Of a stretch of 64,000 nucleotides of DNA, positions 56,911-64,000 are shown in pieces. This stretch comes from Streptomyces sp. SLBN-118 (GTDB lineage: Bacteria; Actinomycetota; Actinomycetes; Streptomycetales; Streptomycetaceae). A program made the translations under genes and the position numbers. Within the stretch, counting starts at the first letter, position 1; each line of letters starts with the position of its first letter. A model generated the notes under the pieces. The model was given only the letters and a program-made list of their open reading frames with translations. It had not been told where the DNA came from and did no database searches. The stretch covers positions 1,426,001 to 1,490,000 of the forward strand of contig NZ_VFNP01000002.1 in assembly GCF_006715635.1 (NCBI RefSeq), read 5' to 3'.

Positions 56911-57560
56911 GCCCGTACCACCGCCAAGTCCCGTTGCCCCGCGGCCACATCGCGCGACCAGTCACGCAGCCCGATGACGCAGAGGGTCAGGAAGCCGGCG
57001 TACAGCAGTGAGGTGAGGTAGAGCTCCTTGTACGCGTACAGCGGGATGTAGACCACGTCGGCCGCGATCCACAGCCACCAGGACTCGAGGCGCTTGCGGC
57101 ACTGCCCGTACGTCGCCATCAGTGACAGGGCAGTGGTGAGCGCGTCCCAGAACGGGACGCCCGAGTCCGTGGCCCGGTCGAGAAGGAGCGTCAGACCGAG
57201 GGTCCCCACCACCCCCGCCGCGAGCAGCCAGGTCCACTCGGTGCGGCTGGTGCGCCGTACCGGGAGGCCGTCGGGACCTGGTCCACCCCCGTGGGTCCAG
57301 GTCCACCAGCCGTACACGGCGAGGGTGATGAAGACGACTTGCAGGCCCGCGTCGGCGTACAGGCCGGCCTGGGTGAACAGCAGAACGAAGAAGAGGTTGT
57401 TGGCGATGCCGATCGGCCAGTTGACGATGTGCTGGCGGGCGACGAGCCAGACGCAGAGCGCGCCGCTGCCGAAGCCGAGGACCTCGGTCCAGCTCACCGG
57501 GGTGTCGAGCACGGTGAACAGCGGCTGCTGCAGGGGTTCGAGGATGTCCGCGAGACTCAC
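56907..57560 (-). CDS. pnuC: Nicotinamide riboside transporter PnuC
   Basis: A 217-residue membrane transporter with seven or so helices. PnuC signatures are GVVNWPIGIANNLFFVLLF-like (IVNWPIGIANNLFFVLLFTQ), YGWWTWTHGG and a late ESWWLWIAADVVYIPLYAYK. It imports nicotinamide riboside, which NadR then phosphorylates. The GTG at 57560 follows AGGAGG; the open frame extends through an operator-like palindrome, so the upstream part is not coding. Stop overlaps nadR. Confidence 0.92.
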   Translation of the reverse strand: MSLADILEPLQQPLFTVLDTPVSWTEVLGFGSGALCVWLVARQHIVNWPIGIANNLFFVLLFTQAGLYADAGLQVVFITLAVYGWWTWTHGGGPGPDGLPVRRTSRTEWTWLLAAGVVGTLGLTLLLDRATDSGVPFWDALTTALSLMATYGQCRKRLESWWLWIAADVVYIPLYAYKELYLTSLLYAGFLTLCVIGLRDWSRDVAAGQRDLAVVRA

Positions 57561-57570
57561 ACCCGCCTCC

Positions 57571-57593
57571 TTTATAGTCAGGTTGACTATAAA
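57571..57593. promoter_or_regulatory. NrtR-like operator upstream of pnuC
   Basis: Perfect 10-bp arms TTTATAGTCA and TGACTATAAA flank a 3-bp spacer. Located 11 bp before the pnuC start codon. Its half-sites and position agree with an NrtR operator; the regulator gene is two genes downstream. Confidence 0.85.
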
Positions 57594-57622
57594 GCTCAAC
57601 CCGCCCGCCCCACAAGACGCGA

Positions 57623-57654
57623 GAAGCCCGCGGCCTGAGATGGCCGCGGGCTTC
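57623..57654. terminator. Hairpin terminator downstream of rluB
   Basis: Perfect 13-bp arms GAAGCCCGCGGCC and GGCCGCGGGCTTC, 6-nt loop. Ends the parA-scpA-scpB-rluB transcript. Confidence 0.9.
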
Positions 57655-57684
57655 GTGCGAGAACTGGTGCCAGAACTGCTGTGG

Positions 57685-58785
57685 CTACAGGCCGACTTCC
57701 TTCATCAGCATGCCGACCTCGGTGTTGGTCAGGCGGCGCAGCCAGCCGGACTTCTGGTCGCCCAGGCCGATCGGCCCGAAGGCCGTCCGTACCAGCCGGT
57801 CGACCGGGAAACCCGCCTCGGCGAGCATGCGGCGGACGATGTGCTTTCGGCCCTCGTGGAGCGTGACCTCGACCAGGTAGTTCTTGCCGGTGTTCTCGAC
57901 GACCCGGAAGTGGTCCGCGCGGGCGTAGCCGTCCTCGAGCGGGATGCCGTCCTTGAGCCGCTTGCCCAGCTCGCGCGGGAGCGGACCCTGGATGGCGGCG
58001 AGGTAGGTCTTCTTCACGCCGTACTTGGGGTGGGTCAGCCGGTGAGCCAGCTCGCCGTGGTTGGTGAGCAGGATGATGCCCTCGGTCTCGGTGTCGAGCC
58101 GGCCGACGTGGAAGAGACGCGTCTCACGGTTGGTGACGTAGTCACCCAGGCACTGGCGGCCGTCCGGGTCCTCCATCGTCGACACCACACCGGCGGGCTT
58201 GTTCAGCGCGAAGAAGAGGTGCGACTGGGTGGCGACGGTCAGTCCGTCGACCTTGATCTCGTCCTTGTCGGGGTCCACACGCATGCCCTGCTCGACGACG
58301 ATCTTGCCGTTGACCTCGACGCGGGCCTGGTCGATCAGCTCCTCGCAGGCGCGGCGCGAGCCCATGCCGGCGCGGGCGAGCACCTTCTGCAGCCGCTCGC
58401 CCTCCTGCTCGGCGCCCGGGAAGGTCTTCGGCGTCTTCACCTGCGGCTTGTCGGCGTACCTGTCACGGTTGCGCTGCTCGATCTTGGCGTCGAGCTCGCG
58501 GGGGCGGGACGGGGCGCTGCCGCGCCGGGTGCCCTGGGGCTTCTGCGCGGGCTTCGGGCCGCCCTTCGCACCGCCGCGCGCGGCCGCGCCACGGCCCTTG
58601 CGGGGGCCGCTCTCCTCGGCGGAACCGCCCACGTCGTAGCGGCGCTCCTCGGGCCGGGGGCGGCGGGGGCGCTGCCCCTGCTTGTCGTCGCGCCCCTTGG
58701 CGCCTGCGCCCCGGGAGTCCCGGTTCCCGCCTGCGCCCCGGGAGTCCCGGTTGCCGCTTCCGCTGTTCCTGCCGCTGCTTCGCAT
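57685..58785 (-). CDS. rluB: 23S rRNA pseudouridine synthase RluB-type
   Basis: A 366-residue pseudouridine synthase of the RluB/RsuA/RluF group. It begins with a low-complexity Gly/Arg/Ser-rich extension of about 110 residues, an S4-like RNA-binding region (RLQKVLARAGMGSRRACEELI), and the catalytic domain with GRLDTETEGIILLTNHGEL, which carries the catalytic Asp, and HEGRKHIVRRMLAEAGFPV. The ATG overlaps the scpB stop (TGATG). It probably modifies the large-subunit rRNA; the RNA site is inferred. Confidence 0.93.
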   Translation of the reverse strand: MRSSGRNSGSGNRDSRGAGGNRDSRGAGAKGRDDKQGQRPRRPRPEERRYDVGGSAEESGPRKGRGAAARGGAKGGPKPAQKPQGTRRGSAPSRPRELDAKIEQRNRDRYADKPQVKTPKTFPGAEQEGERLQKVLARAGMGSRRACEELIDQARVEVNGKIVVEQGMRVDPDKDEIKVDGLTVATQSHLFFALNKPAGVVSTMEDPDGRQCLGDYVTNRETRLFHVGRLDTETEGIILLTNHGELAHRLTHPKYGVKKTYLAAIQGPLPRELGKRLKDGIPLEDGYARADHFRVVENTGKNYLVEVTLHEGRKHIVRRMLAEAGFPVDRLVRTAFGPIGLGDQKSGWLRRLTNTEVGMLMKEVGL

Positions 58786-59387
58786 CAAAATTCCGTCTTG
58801 TCGTCTGCGTCGGTGTCCGGTGCGTCCGGATCGAACGACGGCACACCCTCTTGTGTCTCGGCCTCGATCGCTTCCGCCTCGGGGAGGAAGGGCGCGAGCT
58901 CCGGGAGCTCGTCCAGGCCTCGCAGGCCCATCCGCTCCAGAAAGTAGTTCGTCGTCCTGTACAGGATCGCACCTGTTTCAGGTTCCGCGCCCGCCTCCTC
59001 GACCAGACCGCGCTGAAGGAGGGTGCGCATGACGCCGTCGCAGTTCACGCCGCGTACGGCCGAGACGCGAGAACGGCTGACCGGCTGGCGGTACGCGACG
59101 ACCGCGAGGGTCTCGAGAGCGGCCTGGGTGAGCCGGGCCTGCTGCCCGTCGAGAACGAAGCGCTCTACGGCGTCGGCGTGCTCGGCGCGTGAGTAGAACC
59201 GCCAGCCGCCGGCGACGAGCCGCAGCTCGAATCCCCGGCCCTGGACGGTGTACTCGTCCGCCAACTCGCGCAGGGCGTCGGCGACGGCCCGGCGCGGCTG
59301 CTCCAGCACCTTGGCAAGGTGCTCCTCGGTGGCCGGCTCGTCGACGACCATGAGGACCGCTTCGAGCGCGGGCTTGAGATCACTCAC
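58785..59387 (-). CDS. scpB: Segregation and condensation protein ScpB
   Basis: A 200-residue ScpB, the winged-helix partner of ScpA in the SMC condensin complex. Two winged helices are visible: PALEAVLMVVDEPATEEHLAKVLEQ and LTQAALETLAVVAYRQPVSRSRVSAVRGVN. Ends in an acidic tail. The GTG at 59387 overlaps the scpA stop (GTGA). Confidence 0.95.
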   Translation of the reverse strand: MSDLKPALEAVLMVVDEPATEEHLAKVLEQPRRAVADALRELADEYTVQGRGFELRLVAGGWRFYSRAEHADAVERFVLDGQQARLTQAALETLAVVAYRQPVSRSRVSAVRGVNCDGVMRTLLQRGLVEEAGAEPETGAILYRTTNYFLERMGLRGLDELPELAPFLPEAEAIEAETQEGVPSFDPDAPDTDADDKTEF

Positions 59388-60967
59388 GCGTTCTCGTCCT
59401 CCTCCTGGTTCTCGCGAACCTCAGAATCGAATTCGTCGGTCACGATGGGCTGATCGGCACCCTCGCCACCGGTCCAGCGCACCATGAGCTCCCCGAGGGC
59501 GGTCTCCTGCTCCAGGACGACGGCCTTCTCGCGGTAGAGCTCGAGCAGGGCGAGGAAGCGGGCGACGACGGTGAGGGTGTCGGGAGCATCCGCGGCGAGG
59601 TCCCGGAAGCTCACCTGCCCGGCTTCCCGCAGCCGTGCGACGACCACCTCGGCCTGCTCGCGCACGGACACCAGGGGGGCGTGGATGTGGTCCACGTACA
59701 CCTGCGGCTTGGGCCGGGGCTGCATGGCCTTGACCGCGAGTCCGGCGAAGCCGTCGGCGCCGATGCTGATGACGACCTCGGGCAGCAGCTCGGCGTGATG
59801 GGGTTCGAGTCCGACGGTACGCGGATACCGCCTGCTCTCGTCCTCCAGGCGCCCGCTGAAGATCTCGGCGATCTGCTTGTACGCGCGGTATTGCAACAGC
59901 CGGGCGAAGAGCAGGTCACGCGCTTCGAGCAGCGCGAGATCGGCCTCGTCCTCCACCTCGGCGGCGGGGAGCAGCCGGGCGGCCTTGAGATCGAGCAGGG
60001 TGGCGGCGACGACGAGGAACTCGGTGGTCTGATCGAGGTCCCAGTCGTTGCCCATGGCCCGGATGTGCGCCATGAACTCGTCGGTGACCTTGGACAGGGC
60101 GACCTCGGTCACGTCCATCTTGTGCTTGGAGATGAGCTGCAACAGCAGATCGAAGGGCCCCTCGAAGTTGGCGAGCCGCACGGTGAACCGCCCGTCGTCG
60201 ACGGGGGCGGCGGGGGCGGCGGGCGCACCGGCAGCCGCGTCACCGGGGCCCTCTCCGTCCCCGGCCTGCGGGGCGTTGTCGCCGCCGGCGGCTCCGGGAT
60301 CCCCGGCCGCAAGCTCGGCCTCGGCCGGCGGACCGGCATCCGCGGGCTCGCCATCGCCCCGGAGCGGCCGACTGAGCTCCGCTGTTGCCGCGCCGACGTC
60401 CTCCGACCGCCCGGACGGACGGGCATCCGCGGCGTCGCGCCCGTCTGGCGCCGCCTCGGCGAGACCGCCATTGCCACGAAGCCCGAGACCGGACCCGATG
60501 GAAGCCTCGGCCCAGCGCCGGGACTCAACCAAAGCCTCCGGCCCGGCCACGTCCGCCTCGGCGAGACCGCCATTGCCGCGAAGCCCGAGACCGGCCCCGG
60601 CTGGCACCCCGGCGCCGCCGGAGCGAGAGGACTCTGCGCCGGCCACGTCCGGCTCCGGCTCGGCCGGACGACCGGCGTCCGCGGGCTCTTCGCCGCGAAG
60701 CGGGCGACCGGGCCCGGCAGGGGCCTCCCCGGGCGAACGAACCTCCGCGGGCTCGCCCGCGGCCGGTTCCGGCACGGCGGTGTCGGTGTCGGTGTCGCCG
60801 CGAAGCGGGCGACGGGGGGCCGGGGGCTCGCCCCCGGTTTCGGGATGGGGCGGGGTGGGGGAAAACCCCTCCTCGCCCACCGCCGGACGCCCGCCCCGGC
60901 CCGTGCCCGGGCCGCGGCCCAGCGAGCGGCGGGGCGGCGGCGGGGCGGAGTCGTCGGTCGTGGGCAT
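59384..60967 (-). CDS. scpA: Segregation and condensation protein ScpA with long repeat-rich N-terminal extension
   Basis: Kleisin subunit of the SMC-ScpAB complex, 527 residues here versus about 250-280 for common ScpA. The true kleisin runs from about residue 258 (FTVRLANFEGPFDLLLQLIS) to the C-terminus (ARFLALLELYREKAVVLEQE). The first ~255 residues are Pro/Ala/Gly/Glu-rich and contain LRG-type repeats (RRPLRGDTDTD, GRPLRGEEPADAG, GLGLRGNGGLAEA twice, SRPLRGDGEPADAG). They have near-exact 40-bp DNA copies (60453-60492 and 60555-60594). ATG 60967 is the first plausible start; a start inside the extension near the kleisin cannot be excluded. Coupled to scpB. Confidence 0.88.
   Translation of the reverse strand: MPTTDDSAPPPPRRSLGRGPGTGRGGRPAVGEEGFSPTPPHPETGGEPPAPRRPLRGDTDTDTAVPEPAAGEPAEVRSPGEAPAGPGRPLRGEEPADAGRPAEPEPDVAGAESSRSGGAGVPAGAGLGLRGNGGLAEADVAGPEALVESRRWAEASIGSGLGLRGNGGLAEAAPDGRDAADARPSGRSEDVGAATAELSRPLRGDGEPADAGPPAEAELAAGDPGAAGGDNAPQAGDGEGPGDAAAGAPAAPAAPVDDGRFTVRLANFEGPFDLLLQLISKHKMDVTEVALSKVTDEFMAHIRAMGNDWDLDQTTEFLVVAATLLDLKAARLLPAAEVEDEADLALLEARDLLFARLLQYRAYKQIAEIFSGRLEDESRRYPRTVGLEPHHAELLPEVVISIGADGFAGLAVKAMQPRPKPQVYVDHIHAPLVSVREQAEVVVARLREAGQVSFRDLAADAPDTLTVVARFLALLELYREKAVVLEQETALGELMVRWTGGEGADQPIVTDEFDSEVRENQEEDENA
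60453..60594 (-). repeat. Direct repeat within scpA
   Basis: Two 40-bp copies (60453-60492, 60555-60594) differ at one position. They encode the repeated GLGLRGNGGLAEA peptide. Confidence 0.9.
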
Positions 60968-61016
60968 CGTGGTCCAGGGGGCAAAAGGAGCAGGCAGGGC
61001 AGCGCGCAGGCTACCG

Positions 61017-61598
61017 TCAGCGCCCGCGCAGGCGTCGTACGAGAATGCTCGCGTCGCCGCGCTGCTCAAGATCCGCCAGCACCACGGCCACCGCCTCGCG
61101 GACGATACGCCCACGGTCGACGGCCAGCCCGTGCTCGCCGCGCAGCACCAGCCGCGCGTGTTCGAGGTCCATCAGTTCCTCGGCCGAGACATAGACCGTG
61201 ATCTTCTCGTCGTGCCGCTCGCGCCCGCTGGGGCGGCGGTTCGCACCACGGCCGCCGCCCCGGCGGCGCGCCTGCCCGGCCGGAGCGGTGGCGGGCGAAG
61301 CCTCCTGCGGGCGCCGCTTGGCCCCGCCGGGGGGCTCGGCCTCCGCCGTCCGGCTGCGCCCTTGCGCCCCGGAGTCGGCCTCAGCCGCGGAGTGCTCCTG
61401 AGAGGAGGCGGAGGCGGGAGCGGTGGCCGGTGAGGACGGCTCGGCCGCTCCGTCCGCGATCGGATCGCTCTCCCCCGCCGGCGCCGGCACCCTCGCCTCG
61501 CCGTTGGCCTGCCTGCGCGGGGACGAGGACTGGAGCGCCATGCCCCCGGTCGTACGGAACAGCTCGTCGGCCCCGGGCAGACTCACTCGGCGTGACAC
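61017..61598 (-). CDS. Ribbon-helix-helix-like protein between parA and scpA
   Basis: A 193-residue protein. Residues 1-128 are disordered, Ala/Ser/Glu/Arg-rich. Residues about 130-193 (DEKITVYVSAEELMDLEHARLVLRGEHGLAVDRGRIVREAVAVVLADL, split here by loops) have the strand-helix-helix pattern of RHH/CopG DNA-binding proteins with ITVYVS as the strand. It overlaps parA by 16 bp, and scpA follows after 49 bp. It may be a DNA-binding or partner protein of the ParA ATPase. That is inference; it is not a ParB by sequence. The GTG at 61598 follows GGGAGGT. Confidence 0.8.
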   Translation of the reverse strand: MSRRVSLPGADELFRTTGGMALQSSSPRRQANGEARVPAPAGESDPIADGAAEPSSPATAPASASSQEHSAAEADSGAQGRSRTAEAEPPGGAKRRPQEASPATAPAGQARRRGGGRGANRRPSGRERHDEKITVYVSAEELMDLEHARLVLRGEHGLAVDRGRIVREAVAVVLADLEQRGDASILVRRLRGR

Positions 61599-62779
61599 CG
61601 GGCGAGCACCTCCCTGGCGAGCTGACGGTACGCGGCGGCGCCCACGGAGTTCGATGCGTACGTGGTGATGGGCTCACCGGCGACGGTCGTCTCGGGGAAG
61701 CGCACTGTCCGGCCGATCACCGTGTGGTAGACGTGATCGTCGAAAGCCTCGACGACCCGCGCCAGGACCTCGCGGCTGTGCACCGTACGGGAGTCGTACA
61801 TCGTGGCGAGGATGCCGTCGAGCTCCAGGTCGGGGTTGAGCCGCTCCTGGACCTTCTCGATCGTCTCGGTCAGCAGAGCCACACCACGCAGCGCGAAGAA
61901 CTCGCACTCCAGCGGCACGATCACCTTGTGCGCCGCGGTCAGCGCGTTCACCGTGAGCAGACCGAGCGAGGGCTGACAGTCGATCACGATGTAGTCGTAG
62001 TCGTTCATCAGCGGCTTCAGCGCACGCTGGAGCGTCGACTCGCGCGCGACCTCGCTCACCAACTGCACTTCGGCGGCGGAAAGATCGATATTGCTCGGCA
62101 GCAGGTCCATATTGGGGACCGCGGTCTTCAGCAGCACCTCGTCCGCCGACATGCCCCGCTCCATGAGCAGGTTGTAGACGGTGAGATCCAGCTCCATCGG
62201 GTTGACGCCGAGGCCGACCGACAGGGCTCCCTGCGGGTCGAAGTCGACGAGCAGCACACGCCGTCCGTACTCAGCGAGCGCGGCGCCCAGGTTGATGGTC
62301 GACGTCGTCTTGCCGACGCCGCCCTTCTGGTTGCACATCGCGATGATCTTCGCCGGGCCGTGATCGGTCAGCGGGCCCGGGATCGGGAAGTACGGCAGCG
62401 GCCGCCCGGTGGGGCCGATCCGCTCGCGGCGCTGACGCGCGGCGTCAGGGGCGAGGGTGGCGGCGTACTCGGGATCGGGCTCGTACTCGGCGTCGGGGTC
62501 GTAGAAGTGCCCCTCGGGGACTTCCTCGTAGGCGGCGAAGTGGGTGGACTCTCGGCCACTCTCGTTGCCGGCCATGGCGTTCACGTGTTGGCCGTCCATC
62601 ATCTTCATCGTGTGGGCTGTCGTCATGTGCGTCGGGTGCGTCGTGTGCTGATGCGTCTCGAAGGTTCGGACAGCGACGGAGCCGACAGCCTCGAGCCCGG
62701 GCTCCTCTGTTGACGGGACCCGGCCCCTCGCAGGCATCCCCGGTTGACCACCCCCGGGAGTAAATGTCGACTCATTCAC
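61583..62779 (-). CDS. ParA/MinD-family chromosome-partition ATPase
   Basis: A 398-residue ParA-type ATPase. A 140-residue N-terminal extension rich in His/Thr and Glu (MTTAHTMKMMDGQHVNAM) precedes the deviant Walker A CNQKGGVGKTTST (KGGVGKT 152-158). Walker A' and B follow (RVLLVDFDPQGALSVGLG; YIVIDCQPSLGLLTVNAL). It is not the oriC-linked ParA, which is elsewhere in Streptomyces. It is the first gene of parA-RHH-scpA-scpB-rluB, which suggests a role with the SMC complex. The GTG at 62779 follows GGAGG. The 337-bp gap to ald contains its promoter and the ald terminator. Confidence 0.92.
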   Translation of the reverse strand: MNESTFTPGGGQPGMPARGRVPSTEEPGLEAVGSVAVRTFETHQHTTHPTHMTTAHTMKMMDGQHVNAMAGNESGRESTHFAAYEEVPEGHFYDPDAEYEPDPEYAATLAPDAARQRRERIGPTGRPLPYFPIPGPLTDHGPAKIIAMCNQKGGVGKTTSTINLGAALAEYGRRVLLVDFDPQGALSVGLGVNPMELDLTVYNLLMERGMSADEVLLKTAVPNMDLLPSNIDLSAAEVQLVSEVARESTLQRALKPLMNDYDYIVIDCQPSLGLLTVNALTAAHKVIVPLECEFFALRGVALLTETIEKVQERLNPDLELDGILATMYDSRTVHSREVLARVVEAFDDHVYHTVIGRTVRFPETTVAGEPITTYASNSVGAAAYRQLAREVLARCHAE

Positions 62780-63054
62780 AAGTCGTCTTACCTCCTTGGA
62801 TGTGACCAGGACTTTATCGATAGGTCAGCGTGGCACCATGCCGACGGTTTGCGACTCTATGGCGTGTCACCGGTCCGCAGCAACACAATCCACCGGACCC
62901 GGCCCGATGTGTCGGCAACCGAACACGCTTCTGTCAAGGGCGCTCGGGGGGCACGGCGCGAGGCGGCCGTCAGGCCTCGTTGGTGCGCGAAACGGGTAAA
63001 GGGCTACGTTCGAGGCGAGTTGAACGAGTGTCGCAAAGTGGTCGTATACACGTC

Positions 63055-63085
63055 CGGCCGGACCTTGCTCGGCAAGGTCCGGCCG
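63055..63085. terminator. Hairpin terminator downstream of ald
   Basis: Perfect 14-bp arms CGGCCGGACCTTGC and GCAAGGTCCGGCCG around a TCG triloop. It is 31 bp past the ald stop. The rest of 62780-63116 shows no gene. Confidence 0.9.
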
Positions 63086-63116
63086 TTGGCCTGATGTTGA
63101 CGGCACGCGTTGACTC

Positions 63117-64000
<884 letters not shown>

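Noticed and set aside
56907..57599. pnuC start at 57599
   Set aside because: It would place the operator palindrome inside coding sequence; the GTG at 57560 has AGGAGG at proper spacing.

Overview
This is a high-GC (about 70%) actinobacterial chromosome window with dense, short-gapped operons, frequent GTG starts, 4-bp ATGA/GTGA start-stop overlaps and long GC-rich hairpin terminators. Gene content and order (dnaE2, a sepF paralogue, der-plsC-cmk-tyrA-aroH, rluB-scpB-scpA-parA-ald), together with streptogrisin-type proteases, an FxSxx-COOH locus and LysM-Rpf cell-wall hydrolases, point to a Streptomyces chromosome core region. No rRNA, tRNA, CRISPR array or intact insertion sequence was seen.

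Layout. 1-4126: a truncated sensor kinase gene divergent from a tripartite tricarboxylate transporter (tctC-tctB-tctA) and a universal stress protein. 4181-9010: epoxide hydrolase, a TetR regulator and a DUF2867 gene sharing two perfect operator palindromes, a reductase-like remnant, a wall-anchored LPMO and a secreted lipase. 10210-13653: a mutasome-like dnaE2/imuB-like pair. 13808-18160: membrane protein, secreted S1 protease, band-7 protein, alpha/beta hydrolase. 18255-28475: an FxSxx-COOH locus (FxsA peptide ending FNSAL, FxsB radical SAM maturase, AAC(3)-like acyltransferase, TIR-like FxsC, ParA/TIR/NB-ARC/TPR protein FxsT) flanked by a SLATT membrane protein and a SLOG nucleotide-sensor protein. 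28593-40178: streptogrisin B-like protease, Cys-tailed DUF5685 protein, SepF paralogue, acyl-CoA dehydrogenase, MFS exporter, PAP2 phosphatase, I78-type inhibitor, WYL regulator, glycosyltransferase pair.

40244-45806: a branched-chain amino-acid-type ABC transporter with a permease-permease-ATPase triple fusion. 45793-48857: two Rpf-LysM proteins and two uncharacterised genes. 48954-53422: aroH-tyrA-cmk-plsC-der. 54031-57560: an NAD salvage operon pnuC-nadR-nrtR-ADP-ribosylglycohydrolase with a perfect NrtR-like palindrome in front. 57685-62779: parA - RHH-like gene - scpA - scpB - rluB, a chromosome segregation/condensin operon. 63117-64000: the 3' part of alanine dehydrogenase.

The most unusual section is 18255-28475, where a cyclophane-peptide maturation system sits beside conflict-type signalling and effector modules (TIR-like, STAND NTPase, SLOG, SLATT). 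The FxsB C-terminal HExxH-type domain appears to have lost its metal-binding motif.
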